From: Nocardia vaccinii NBRC 15922
GTDB taxonomy: Bacteria; Actinomycetota; Actinomycetes; Mycobacteriales; Mycobacteriaceae
Assembly (NCBI RefSeq): GCF_001613305.1
Contig: NZ_BDCC01000009.1
Span: 248,001 to 312,000, forward strand
DNA length: 64,000 nt
Direction of reading: 5' to 3'
The notes beneath the pieces are model-generated. The model saw only the letters and a list, made by a program, of their open reading frames with translations, was not told the DNA's origin and did no database searches. The position numbers were made by a program, and so were the translations under genes. This document shows positions 27,426-36,396 of this stretch, one piece after another. How positions within the stretch are numbered: position 1 is the first letter of the stretch; the number at the start of each line of letters is the position of its first letter.

Positions 27426-29242
27426 CGGACGAGCACCGGCAGCCGGACCGGAAGTTGAGCCAGCACTTGATGTCCCGATCGTTCGGAGGCGACGATCCGC
27501 TCCTCGGGCACCTCGGTGCTCCACCACTCCCCCGCCGCGATGTCGGCGGACTCGCGCACCTCCACCAGCGCGGCCGCGAGCCGACGGCGCACGTCATGAT
27601 CCGCGCGCCCGGAACTCATCGCCTCGCGGGCACGGGCGAGCACCGCGTCGAGCTCGCGCAGTGCCAACGCCACCCGATCGAAGGCGCGCCGGTTGGGCAC
27701 GGCGAAACAGATCACCACCGCCACGGCCGCGCCCACGCAGGTATCGAGCCAACGGTCCAGAGCCAGCCGCCCGGCGGGCCGGGTCCCGGCGAACTCGACC
27801 ATCACCAATGCCATCGGCGTCACGAATACCGACGCTACCCAATAGTTCCGGGAGACCGTCGCCTCGACCACGAGCTGACAGACCAGTGCCACGGCGACCA
27901 GCGCAACCGGTTGTGCGGTCAGCGGGATCAGAACGGTGAACAGCCCGACCCCGATCAGGTTGCCGAGCAGCCGTTGCACCGCGCGATGCCAGGACAGCAC
28001 GGTATTGGCGACGATCAGCACCGCGGCCGTCATGACCGCCCAGTACGGGCGATCCACACCCAGCGCGACCGACAGCAGTCCGGCCGCAGCCGCACCCACC
28101 GAAACACGCACCGCGAGTGGGAAGCCGGGCGAGGTCGGCCGGAAAGCCTTCAGCACCCTGCGCATTCCGCTCGGCGCACGCCCCGCCTCGCGTTGCATCG
28201 CGATGCCGCGAATCTCGTCCTGTTCGGCGACCAGGCAGTCGACCTCGAGCCTCGACGAGGTCCGGCCGGAACGATCGGCAGCACGCCGGCGCAGTTGGCG
28301 TGCCCAGTCGATGAGTCGATCGGCCTCGGCGGATCGATCGAGCGGGTCGGTATGACCGGAGCCGACCAGCAGTGCGCGCTCGGAAGACGCGGCAGCGGTG
28401 GCCGATCCGGACCGGTCCGGCGTCGACGGGTCGGGCTGCGCCGCGGCGGCCAGGGATTCGGCCCGAACCAGGAGGCGGATCAGCGCGGTGATCTCGGCGA
28501 CCCGCTGCGGGGTATCACAGCGAACCGATCGGACGGTGTGCCAGGCGGCATGGCTCGCCGCCGCGGCGTCGTACCGGGCGCGGGCCGCGGCCGGATCGCC
28601 GGCCGGCAACCGCGCCAGGCGAGCGGTGGCGGTCAGCGCGCGGGCGACGGCGCACCGTTCGGGAGCGTACGGACGCGTCAGCGCGGGGGCCATGCACACC
28701 ACCCACGCCAGGGTGCCACCGCACAGTACGAGCTCGAGATGCGCCGGTACGTCGACCAGGCGTACCGGCAGGAATCCGGCGGCGGAAATGATGAAGGTGA
28801 AGATGACATTGCCGGGCGGGCCGATCCGGGAGGCATCGCAGATCAACTTGCACAGGCCCGCGAGCAGCGCCAGGACCAGCACCCGAACCACCGCGGACTC
28901 GGTCAGCGCCGCGGTGGTCAGCGCGATGCCCACCCCCGCGGTCATCCCGAAGACCACCCACCCGAGGGCACGAGCCCGCGCCGCATAGGGCAGGCCGTGC
29001 CCGTAGAGCGCGCAGAGTCCGCCGGCGCACGTGTAGAACGCCAGTGGCAGATGTCCGGCGGCCAGCAGTAACGCCTCCGGAACACCGAGTGCGATCAGTC
29101 CACTGACCGCGGACCGCCGCCAGGTGTCGGCGGCCGGGCGCATCCGGAATGCCCCGTGCAACGAGAGCACCTGCCATGCGCGCCACAACATCCGGGCCGA
29201 GCGATCGACCGGGCGAAGGTGCATGTGCGGGGGCGGGAACAC
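27422..29242 (-). CDS. FUSC-family membrane exporter
   Basis: A 606-residue protein with two blocks of about five membrane helices (residues 40-190 and 355-500) separated and followed by cytoplasmic regions, the layout of the FUSC/fusaric-acid-resistance and YccS/AaeB families. GTG at 29242 is used; an ATG at 29224 is equally possible because neither has a clear ribosome site. Predicted role: efflux of aromatic acids or other weak acids. It forms a two-gene unit with the MarR regulator, which supports an inducible efflux function. Confidence 0.85.
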   Translation of the reverse strand: MFPPPHMHLRPVDRSARMLWRAWQVLSLHGAFRMRPAADTWRRSAVSGLIALGVPEALLLAAGHLPLAFYTCAGGLCALYGHGLPYAARARALGWVVFGMTAGVGIALTTAALTESAVVRVLVLALLAGLCKLICDASRIGPPGNVIFTFIISAAGFLPVRLVDVPAHLELVLCGGTLAWVVCMAPALTRPYAPERCAVARALTATARLARLPAGDPAAARARYDAAAASHAAWHTVRSVRCDTPQRVAEITALIRLLVRAESLAAAAQPDPSTPDRSGSATAAASSERALLVGSGHTDPLDRSAEADRLIDWARQLRRRAADRSGRTSSRLEVDCLVAEQDEIRGIAMQREAGRAPSGMRRVLKAFRPTSPGFPLAVRVSVGAAAAGLLSVALGVDRPYWAVMTAAVLIVANTVLSWHRAVQRLLGNLIGVGLFTVLIPLTAQPVALVAVALVCQLVVEATVSRNYWVASVFVTPMALVMVEFAGTRPAGRLALDRWLDTCVGAAVAVVICFAVPNRRAFDRVALALRELDAVLARAREAMSSGRADHDVRRRLAAALVEVRESADIAAGEWWSTEVPEERIVASERSGHQVLAQLPVRLPVLVR

Positions 29243-29592
29243 GCGAGAAGCTCAGCAGATATTTTACCCGGAAAATACCTCGCTGTGCGGCGTCTCACCC
29301 TTCGTGTCCCCAGCGAGACCTCGGGGCGCTACAGTCACCGAAACCGGAGGCGAGCCGCGAAACGGCGACAAGCCGAGTGTGTGTGGATTCCCCGGCGCAG
29401 TCCCGGAAATGGTGGGTGCCGTGAAATAACTCGTAATTCAACTATTCCGACGGCCGATTGTTCAATGTTGTAACATCGTTACCAAATCAGCGTCGCGAAT
29501 TGTGAACCAAGCCGATTTCTGACCAATCCCGACCTCACTTTCCGGCCGATCCGATCGGCCGGATTACCGCCATCCGCGCATGAATAATCACG
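29243..29592. other. Intergenic region between FUSC and AraC genes
   Basis: About 350 bases with lower GC than both flanks. Besides the palindrome next to the FUSC start I see no gene or terminator. It must contain the promoter of the FUSC-marR unit. Confidence 0.45.
29260..29277. promoter_or_regulatory. Candidate operator upstream of the FUSC-marR unit
   Basis: TATTTT and AAAATA arms six bases apart, ending 18 bases before the FUSC start. The location suits a MarR operator, but the repeat is short and AT-rich. Confidence 0.3.
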
Positions 29593-30633
29593 TTATCGGC
29601 CACGCGTGAGAGACTGCCGGAACGCCCTCGGCGACATACCGCGCCAGCGAGTGAAAGCGTGTGTGAAGTTGGCGGTCTCGGCGTAGCCGAGCAGTCGGGC
29701 GACCTCCTCGACGGTCGACCCGCCACGCAACAACTCCGCGGCCCGGCTCTCCCGGACGTTGTTGAGCAGACCGCGGAACGTGGACCCCTCCGCGGCGAGC
29801 TGTCGGCGCAGGGTGCGCGCCGTGACGTGCAGTTCCCCGGCGACCTCGGCCATCGTGGGCACCACACCCGAATCGCGCAGCAGCCGATCGCACACCGCGG
29901 CGGTCAACCCGCGACCGGTCCCGACCAGCTGACGCAGCGCCTCCCCGAGTTGCCGCTCCACCATCGCCGCGGTGTGCGGATCGGCCTGCGGCATCGGCTG
30001 CCGCAGGAAGGTGCGCGGGATGACGATACTGTTGCGGACCTGCCCGGACAGCACCGGATAGCGATCGAACGGCGGCACCGAGGTCAGTCCGGCGACCCGC
30101 TCGGCCGGATCGCGCAAGCCGATCTCACGCACCGGGATGTCGACGCCGAGAACCTTCCCGGCGATGAAGATCAGCATCACGTCCCGCTCGACGAAGTAGG
30201 CTCGCACATCCTCCGGAATCGCCTGGCCGTCGACGATGATCAGGACCTCCTCGCCGACTTCCTCGAGCGAGTACCGCGCGGCGACCGGAACCAGATCCTG
30301 GTAGCGGATCGCGACGTTGAGCACCGCGCCGGTGGTCGCACTGGCCAATGCCGCCAGACCCGCCAGACCGGCCTTGCCGAGCGTCGCGTGTCGAGCGGTC
30401 TCAACACCGAGGCCGGGCTCATCTCCCAATGCACCGAGCAGGTTGCGCGCGACGTCGTATTCCTGATCCGCCCAGAATTGGGCAAACTCGTCAGCCAGAT
30501 TCTGCTCGGTAATTCCTGTGCCACGTAATAACGTCGAATCATCCAGCCCGTGCGCATGCCCAACCGCGATCATCATTCGCACACTGGCGCTACTGCGGGG
30601 GAGTGCGCCGAACGGACTTCCGATAGGAACCAC
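29593..30633 (-). CDS. AraC-family regulator with N-terminal AraC-binding-like domain
   Basis: A 346-residue regulator. Residues 20-200 match the arabinose-binding-domain-like region of the OruR/ArgR-type AraC proteins (KAGLAGLAALASATTGAVLN), and the C-terminal 100 residues form the two-helix-turn-helix domain (MAEVAGELHVTARTLRRQL, then VEEVARLLGYAETANFTHAF and GMSPRAFRQ). It starts at GTG 30633. The target is not evident; the adjacent small gene at 30749 is divergent and could share a regulatory region. Confidence 0.88.
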   Translation of the reverse strand: MVPIGSPFGALPRSSASVRMMIAVGHAHGLDDSTLLRGTGITEQNLADEFAQFWADQEYDVARNLLGALGDEPGLGVETARHATLGKAGLAGLAALASATTGAVLNVAIRYQDLVPVAARYSLEEVGEEVLIIVDGQAIPEDVRAYFVERDVMLIFIAGKVLGVDIPVREIGLRDPAERVAGLTSVPPFDRYPVLSGQVRNSIVIPRTFLRQPMPQADPHTAAMVERQLGEALRQLVGTGRGLTAAVCDRLLRDSGVVPTMAEVAGELHVTARTLRRQLAAEGSTFRGLLNNVRESRAAELLRGGSTVEEVARLLGYAETANFTHAFTRWRGMSPRAFRQSLTRGR

Positions 30634-30748
30634 GGTCCGAAATTACCAACAATCAGTCCCCTCGTCACATTCTTCCCCCCGAAAACAGCTTCTAGTCTCA
30701 TTTCAGGGCGGCGTCATACCCGACGTCTATGAGGAAGGGTAGGGGATC

Positions 30749-30925
30749 GTGGACAGGTTCAGTACGTGCTGGGTCGAACCCATCGGGCTAACCGCCGAGC
30801 GAGCGCACACCATCATGCAGATGCATCTGAATTGCCGCACCGACGAATGCCCCCGTCGCCGGGCCGCGGTACGCACTCTGATCTCGGTCGGGCATCTGGT
30901 GCCCGACTCGTCCCGGGTGCACTGA
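30749..30925 (+). CDS. 58-residue Cys-containing small protein, hypothetical
   Basis: GTG at 30749 is preceded by GAGGAAGGGTAGGGG, and the frame runs 58 codons. The product has three Cys (residues 7, 29, 35), the core MHLNCRTDECPRRRAAVRTL and the tail VGHLVPDSSRVH. The composition is protein-like and not a shadow, since nothing is coded opposite. It resembles small proteins I recall from Nocardia and relatives with a central MHL-x-C element, but I know no function. It may bind a metal through Cys and His. Confidence 0.65.
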   Translation: MDRFSTCWVEPIGLTAERAHTIMQMHLNCRTDECPRRRAAVRTLISVGHLVPDSSRVH

Positions 30926-30987
30926 CGCGCTCGGGGCCCGCAACCGATCTTTCGATCCGTCACGTGACCGGTTCTCCGGTCGGCCCC

Positions 30988-31779
30988 CTAGGCCGGAACC
31001 CGCCAAGCCCAGGACATCTCGGTGGCCAGCGGCACACCGGGCTCGACGATCGACGGATCGGTGTTCAGCCCGTTCGGCGGCCCCGACTGCGGTTCTACGC
31101 AGACGGTGTCGTCCGGTTCGTCGTAGACGACCACCCAGCGCAGTGGGCTGCGCACGGTCAACTCCAGCGCGCCGGGCCAGGTCAGCGTGACCGATACCCC
31201 GTCGGGCATGCCGAAGCAGTCGTCCCACGGGCCGGGTTCGGGTGCGATGCGGTTCCCGTCCGGTAGCTGGTCCGCACCGCGTTTCTCCTGCCAGGCGGGG
31301 GTGAAGCCGATGTCGACGGGCGCGCCGTCGGCGCTCAGGCGGCGTTCGAACCACGGATGCCAACCCGCCTGTGCGGGAAAGGGTTCCGCGGCCGCCTCGA
31401 CCGTCATCCCGAAGGTCGCGGTTTCCGGACCCAACTCGAAGGACTGCGTCACCCGGCCGGCGAACGGCCAGGGCTCGCGAAGATCCTGGGCGAGAACGAG
31501 TTTGCTTTCCGAATGCTGAACCACCTCCCACGGATGGTCCCGTACCGTGCCGTGGATGGCGTGCGGCTCGGCATTGCGGGGCAGCTGATACCGCTGCCCC
31601 GCCCATTCGAGGACGCCCTCGCGCATCCGGCCGCACCACGGCGCCATCGGGAAGCAACCGAATCGCGGGCCGACCCGCAACAGATCGTGCGCGCCCGCGC
31701 GGAACCGGGCCATCCGGCCCGTCGCCGGGTTCACCGTCATCAGCGCCTCGCCCGCGCTCATTCGCAGTTCGTCCGTCAC
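30988..31779 (-). CDS. Aldose 1-epimerase family protein
   Basis: A 263-residue galactose-mutarotase-like enzyme. The GTG at 31779 has GAGGAGA five bases upstream and is preferred to a GTG at 31797. Catalytic-type residues are the His of NAEPHAIHGTVRDH, the His of QAGWHPWFERR and the Glu of VCVEPQSGPPN. It would interconvert anomers of a sugar or uronic acid. Its position at the end of the uronate cluster suggests it speeds supply of the beta-anomer used by uronate dehydrogenase; that is inference. Confidence 0.85.
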   Translation of the reverse strand: MTDELRMSAGEALMTVNPATGRMARFRAGAHDLLRVGPRFGCFPMAPWCGRMREGVLEWAGQRYQLPRNAEPHAIHGTVRDHPWEVVQHSESKLVLAQDLREPWPFAGRVTQSFELGPETATFGMTVEAAAEPFPAQAGWHPWFERRLSADGAPVDIGFTPAWQEKRGADQLPDGNRIAPEPGPWDDCFGMPDGVSVTLTWPGALELTVRSPLRWVVVYDEPDDTVCVEPQSGPPNGLNTDPSIVEPGVPLATEMSWAWRVPA

Positions 31780-31883
31780 CGGGGTCTCCTCGGCCACCCT
31801 CGCCTCCAGTCGTCCGGCCGCCGCGCCGGACCCGGCGGGCTGTGCCCCTCATCAGCATTGCACAGCCCGCCGGCACGGCGAGC

Positions 31884-32903
31884 TCAGCGGAGTTCGACGA
31901 TCTCCACCCAGTTCGGATCGCGCCCCAGCCCCTGGCGGCCGCAAGTGCTCAGCGCGCCGGTATCCGGATCGATGACGTGAACCGTCAGCGCATCGGATTC
32001 CTGCCCCGCGGCGAGCAGGTACCGCCCGCTCGGATCGATATCGAATCCGCGCGGGCAGGTCTCGGTCGCGGTGTGCCCCAGCGGTTCCAGCGCGCCGGTG
32101 CCGGTATCCACCCGGAACCCCGCGAGTGTGCTGGAACGTCGCTCGGACACGTACAGGCGACGCCCGTCCGGGGTGAGCCGCACCTCCGCGGCCCACGGTT
32201 CGCCGCACCCCTCGGGCATCACCGAATAAGTGGCCATCGGCCTGAGACATCCGGTGCCGGTGTCGAATTCATAGCTGCCGACCGTCCCGTCGAGCTCGTT
32301 CACCACGTAGACCCACCGGCCGTCGGGGTGGAACACGAGATGCCGCGGCCCGGCCCCCGGCAGGGTCGGGACATGCGGCGGCACGTTGAGTATGGGCACC
32401 CCGGTGACGTGGTCGAACAGATATTGCAGGAGCACATCGCCGCCGAGTGAGGCCGCGAACAGGTACCGGTTCGACGGATCGGCCACGAACGAATGCGCAT
32501 GCGGCGGCGTGGCGAGAACCGTACTCGGCTCGGCCGCGACGATTCCGTCCGGCCCGATCGGATTCACCGACACGACGCTGCCGGAATAGGATGCCGCGAA
32601 CAGGAAACGACCGGCCCGATCGACGGACAGATACGCCATGTTGTCCGGCAACCGAATTCGCGCCTGTTCGGTGAGTTCCCCGGTGCCCGAGGCGATCTCG
32701 TAACACACCACCGAATATGGCTCCGACCGCAGCGAAGCGTACAGATGCCGATGGCCCGGCCCGGTCGTCAACGGCATCACCGACCCGCCGGTGTGCACCG
32801 TTTGCACCGGTTTCAGTGCGCCGTCGTCCTCGAGCCGCAGCACCGAGATCTCGGCGCTGCCCGCATTGGACACATAGACGACCGTCGTCGCCGAGCCGCT
32901 CAC
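31884..32903 (-). CDS. Seven-bladed beta-propeller lactonase (YbhE/Pgl family)
   Basis: A 339-residue lactonase. GTG at 32903 overlaps the stop of the MFS gene; the longer open frame extends inside that gene and is rejected. Propeller repeats of the type GRFLFAASY, NRYLFAAS, GRWVYVVNE, GRRLYVSER and GRYLLAAGQ recur about every 45-50 residues, as in 6-phosphogluconolactonase YbhE and 3-carboxymuconate cyclases. In this cluster it most likely opens the aldarolactone produced by uronate dehydrogenase. It is co-transcribed with the sugar porter. Confidence 0.87.
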   Translation of the reverse strand: MSGSATTVVYVSNAGSAEISVLRLEDDGALKPVQTVHTGGSVMPLTTGPGHRHLYASLRSEPYSVVCYEIASGTGELTEQARIRLPDNMAYLSVDRAGRFLFAASYSGSVVSVNPIGPDGIVAAEPSTVLATPPHAHSFVADPSNRYLFAASLGGDVLLQYLFDHVTGVPILNVPPHVPTLPGAGPRHLVFHPDGRWVYVVNELDGTVGSYEFDTGTGCLRPMATYSVMPEGCGEPWAAEVRLTPDGRRLYVSERRSSTLAGFRVDTGTGALEPLGHTATETCPRGFDIDPSGRYLLAAGQESDALTVHVIDPDTGALSTCGRQGLGRDPNWVEIVELR

Positions 32904-34300
32904 GCGGCCTCCCGAGCGACGCCGCCGACGCGTGCGCGCAGGTCGAGTTCGATCTGTTCCAGGCTGCGGCCCTTGGTTTCCGGGACGAACTTCGTCACCA
33001 GGACGTACAGCACGACGCTGACACCGGCGAAGATGAAGGACGAGGCGGCCAGGCCGAGATGATCGCTCATCACCGGGAACAGGAAGGTGATGGCGAAGGT
33101 GGCCGCCCAGAGCACCGTACTGCCGACGCCCATGCCGATACCGCGCACCCGCAACGGGAAGATCTCGGCCATCATCACCCAGACGACCGCACCCCAACCC
33201 AATTCGTAGCCGACCCAGTACAGGCACAGCAGCAGCAGGGCGATGATGCCGGTGCCGGTGCCCTTGTCCAGGCCGAGCACGCAGGCGCCCAACAGGATCA
33301 GCGACAACGCCATCAGCACATTGCCGATCAGCAACAGCGGCTTGCGGCCCCAGCGATCCACGACCAGGAACACCCAGCCGGTGAACACCAGCTTGACCGC
33401 GCCCATGATGATCGATGCCATCAGCGAACCCGAGGTGGCCAGGCCCAGTTGCTTGAACATGGTGGGCGCGTACAGATTCACCGCGTTGGTGCCGGCGAAC
33501 TGTTGTCCCACGGCGAGAATCAACGCGACGACCAACGCGGGCCGCGCCCACGGTGCGATCAGATCGCGCAGTGTGCCGCGCTGTTCGGAATCGATCCGGA
33601 TGACCTCGCGGATACTGCCCAATTCGGCATCGATGTCGTCGTTGCGGTGGGTCTGGGTGAGCACCTCGCGTGCTTCGGCCTCGCGCCCGGCCTTGACCAG
33701 CCAACGCGGGGTTTCCGGCATGAACATCAACCCCACGAACAGGACCACGGCCGGAATCGCCGCGATGGCGAACATGATTCGCCAGTTGGCCGAGCCCGCG
33801 TCGGACAGCGCCCAGTCGATGATGTACGCGATCAGGATGCCGGAGACGATCATCAGCTGATTCAACGTCGACAGCCTGCCGCGCACCCGGGTCGGCGCGA
33901 GCTCGGACAGGTAGGTGGGCACGGTCGCCGAGGAGCAGCCCACCGCGACGCCGGTGATGAACCGCCCAACCACCAGCACCCCGAATCCGGGTGCGAACGT
34001 GCACCCCAGCACGCCGATCACGAAGACGACCGATGCGACCACGATCGAGGGCCGCCGCCCCCACCTATCGGTGATCCGGCCGGCGAACATGGCGCCGAAG
34101 ATCGCGCCGAAGGCGACCGAGCCGCCGACGACGCCCTGCGCGACCGACCCCAGATGCCACAGCGGGTTGATGAACAACAGCACCCCGGAGATCACACCGA
34201 GGTCGTATCCGAACAGGATGCCGCCGAGCGCACCGAAGAAATAGAGGTAGGAGATGCTGATCCGGCGCCGCTGATCCGGCGCCGTTGCCGAGTACTGCAT
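32900..34300 (-). CDS. Sugar porter MFS transporter, predicted hexuronate/aldarate uptake
   Basis: A 466-residue 12-helix permease of the sugar porter family. Marks: GGILFGYDLGVISG in helix 1, DRWGRRP between helices 2 and 3, PETPRWL before the central loop, GQQFAGTNAVNLYAPTMF in helix 7, DRWGRKPLL and the terminal VPETKGRSLEQIE. This is close to galactose/xylose/inositol proton symporters. Within the cluster it should import the hexuronate or aldarate; the substrate is inferred. Confidence 0.9.
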   Translation of the reverse strand: MQYSATAPDQRRRISISYLYFFGALGGILFGYDLGVISGVLLFINPLWHLGSVAQGVVGGSVAFGAIFGAMFAGRITDRWGRRPSIVVASVVFVIGVLGCTFAPGFGVLVVGRFITGVAVGCSSATVPTYLSELAPTRVRGRLSTLNQLMIVSGILIAYIIDWALSDAGSANWRIMFAIAAIPAVVLFVGLMFMPETPRWLVKAGREAEAREVLTQTHRNDDIDAELGSIREVIRIDSEQRGTLRDLIAPWARPALVVALILAVGQQFAGTNAVNLYAPTMFKQLGLATSGSLMASIIMGAVKLVFTGWVFLVVDRWGRKPLLLIGNVLMALSLILLGACVLGLDKGTGTGIIALLLLCLYWVGYELGWGAVVWVMMAEIFPLRVRGIGMGVGSTVLWAATFAITFLFPVMSDHLGLAASSFIFAGVSVVLYVLVTKFVPETKGRSLEQIELDLRARVGGVAREAA

Positions 34301-34401
34301 GTGCTGCTTCCTTCACTACCAAACAAGTGTGCTCAGGGTCACATGCTCGATAGGTGGACGCAATACACATGACGATGCCCATTCGGTATCGCGTAATGCT
34401 G

Positions 34402-34413
34402 TCACATATGTGA
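34402..34413. promoter_or_regulatory. Perfect 12-bp palindrome upstream of the sugar porter
   Basis: TCACATATGTGA lies 102 bases upstream of the porter start, in the 159-base gap after uronate dehydrogenase. It could be an operator for the IclR regulator or another factor of the cluster, giving the porter-lactonase unit its own promoter. Confidence 0.4.
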
Positions 34414-34459
34414 ACATCCCGCGCATACGCAGCCCTCGGGCCAGGCCGAGGATCCGGCG

Positions 34460-35263
34460 TCACAACGGGTTGTGCTGCCCCAGCGGAATATCGCAGAACG
34501 CACCGCCCAAATAGCCGGGCAATTCACCCGGCGGCACCTGATCGGCGAAGACCTCGGCGTCGTCCAGGGAGTGATAGCCGATCTGTTCCCCCGCACTCTG
34601 CGATACCACCGCGCGGGTGTTCGCGGAGATGCCCCACAGCACGCGGAATCCCGGTTCGGCCGTGCTCAGGCAGGACTCGAGCAACCGCGCGCAGTCCTGC
34701 GGGGACAACCAGATCGAGAGTTGGCGAACGTCCGTGGGACGCTCGAAACAGCTGCCGATGCGCAGGCAGCTCACATCCATCCCGAACCGCGAATGGTAGA
34801 GACTGCCGAGCGCCTCGACGGCCGCCTTGCTCACGCCGTAGTACGTGTCCGGACGTGGGCTGCTGTCGGCGGGCAGCCCGGCGGGTCCGGCCTCGCCGAT
34901 CCGGCGGAAGCCGACCGCGTGATTACTCGACGCCAGGATCACCCGCGGCACCCCGGCCGCCCGCGCGGCCTCGAGCACGGTGTGCGTGCCATCGATATTG
35001 ACCTCGAGGATGCGCTCCCAGGTGTCCTCGCGGCTGACTCCGCCCAGATGGATCACCGCATCCACGCCCGCGCAGGCCCGCGCCAGAACCTCGGCGTCGG
35101 TGACCGATCCGGTGATGATCTCGACCAGCTCATCGGGCGCGGCGGGTTCGAGCGGCGCGATGTCGAGCAGTCGCAGGGTACGGCCGGGACGGGCGAGCCG
35201 GGGACGCAGCAGTGTCCCGACGATGCCCGCCGCACCGGTGATGAGGATGCGCTGATCCGACAT
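34460..35263 (-). CDS. udh: Uronate dehydrogenase
   Basis: A 267-residue short-chain/epimerase-fold NAD enzyme. The N-terminal ITGAAGIVG binds NAD; SSNHAVGF and Tyr142-x3-Lys146 (YYGVSK) form the active site, and SCLRIGSCFERP is typical of uronate dehydrogenases. The ATG at 35263 has GAGGAG upstream. It oxidises glucuronate or galacturonate to the aldaro-1,5-lactone, the first step of the oxidative pathway. Its stop is 159 bases before the porter start and its start is 56 bases after the IclR gene, all leftward. Confidence 0.88.
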   Translation of the reverse strand: MSDQRILITGAAGIVGTLLRPRLARPGRTLRLLDIAPLEPAAPDELVEIITGSVTDAEVLARACAGVDAVIHLGGVSREDTWERILEVNIDGTHTVLEAARAAGVPRVILASSNHAVGFRRIGEAGPAGLPADSSPRPDTYYGVSKAAVEALGSLYHSRFGMDVSCLRIGSCFERPTDVRQLSIWLSPQDCARLLESCLSTAEPGFRVLWGISANTRAVVSQSAGEQIGYHSLDDAEVFADQVPPGELPGYLGGAFCDIPLGQHNPL

Positions 35264-35319
35264 GGGTGAAACTCCTCGCTGTGATGCGTAGCGTACGGTG
35301 CCGCGAAAGTCGCGGCGGG

Positions 35320-36165
35320 TCAACGTATTCCGGCGCGCCGCAGCCGCATGGCCAATTCGGCGGCGGCCTCGCGCAACACCTCGCCGATGCGGTGCTGCTC
35401 GCCCTCGGTCACCTCGCCCATCGGCATCGAACAGCTCAGCGCGTCGGTGGCCGGGATCCGGTAGGGCACCGCGGCGGCGGCGCAGGCCACGCCCGCGGTC
35501 CCCTCCTGCCGCTCGGTCGCGTAACCGCGTTCGCGCACCACGCCCAGCTCGGCATGCAGGACGTCGCGGTCGGTGATCGTGTGGTCGGTGAGCGGATGCA
35601 ACCGGGCGGGCAGCAGTTCGCCCAGTTCGGCGTCGGCGAGTTCGGCCAGCAGGGCCTTGCCCAGCGCGGTGGCGTGGGCGGGCAGCGCCCGGCCGACCCG
35701 GGAGATGAGATGTCCCGAGGTGCGTGATTCGCGGGTCTCCAGATACACCACCTCGGCACCGGCCAGCCGGGCGTAGTGCGTGGTGAATCCGGTCTGCTCG
35801 CGCAGCCGCTCGAGGGTTTCGGTGGCGAACGGCATCGCCGGATCGCGGTCGAGATAGGCGGTGCCGCACATCAATGCCCGCACCCCCAGCCGGAATCGGG
35901 TGCCGGTCTCCTCGGTCTCGATCCAGCCCGCGTCGCGCAGGGTGCGCAGCAGACCGTGCAGGCTCGAACGGGGAAATCCGGTGGCCGCGTGCAACTGCGC
36001 CAGGGATAACCAGGACTGCTGTGCGGCGAACACCTCCAGCAGGCTGATCGCGCGGCGGGCGGATTTCACCCCGGCCGCGGATTCGGCCGCGGCGCCGGTC
36101 CCGGCGGCTGAATCGGATTCGGAATCGGTATCAGCACGACGCTCACTGCCGATGCGGCGCTGCAT
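35320..36165 (-). CDS. IclR-family transcriptional regulator
   Basis: A 281-residue regulator with an extended Ser/Ala-rich N-terminus. The winged helix is SARRAISLLEVFAAQ and LAQLHAATGFPRSSLHGLLRTL, followed by an effector domain with RVGRALPAHATALGKALLAEL and RERGYATERQEGTAGVACAA. It heads the leftward uronate arm and is divergent from the LysR gene. IclR proteins commonly repress sugar-acid catabolism (KdgR is one), so regulation of udh and the flanking unit is likely. Confidence 0.9.
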   Translation of the reverse strand: MQRRIGSERRADTDSESDSAAGTGAAAESAAGVKSARRAISLLEVFAAQQSWLSLAQLHAATGFPRSSLHGLLRTLRDAGWIETEETGTRFRLGVRALMCGTAYLDRDPAMPFATETLERLREQTGFTTHYARLAGAEVVYLETRESRTSGHLISRVGRALPAHATALGKALLAELADAELGELLPARLHPLTDHTITDRDVLHAELGVVRERGYATERQEGTAGVACAAAAVPYRIPATDALSCSMPMGEVTEGEQHRIGEVLREAAAELAMRLRRAGIR

Positions 36166-36255
36166 GGCACTCCTTCGCTGGGTGACCCGTGTCTCGGAAG
36201 GCTAGTCAGAGCCCTCCGCATTCTCAATCTCGAATACCTCCGGCTTTCGGAAAGT

Positions 36256-36271
36256 ATTCAGATATATGAAT
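36256..36271. promoter_or_regulatory. Candidate operator between iclR and lysR genes
   Basis: ATTCA-GATATA-TGAAT, an interrupted 16-bp palindrome in the AT-rich divergent region. A second element, GAATAC (36232) and GTATTC (36254), overlaps it. Either regulator of the cluster may bind here. Confidence 0.4.
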
Positions 36272-36396
36272 CGTGAATGATACCTCTTGGGCATATCGTG
36301 ATGCTGAAACGATGTTGGACGGGTATCACCGGCTCGTCCTAGCCTGCAAAGGAAACCGATGCCCACACACCACGCCCGCAGCACCGAGGAGCAACC

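Noticed and set aside
27455..29071. A 538-codon plus-strand open frame
   Set aside because: Opposite the FUSC gene; composition typical of antisense frames in high-GC DNA.
32904..34064. N-terminal extension of the lactonase frame into the porter gene
   Set aside because: The extension is Gly/Arg-rich and overlaps a clear MFS transporter; the GTG at 32903 overlaps the porter stop.
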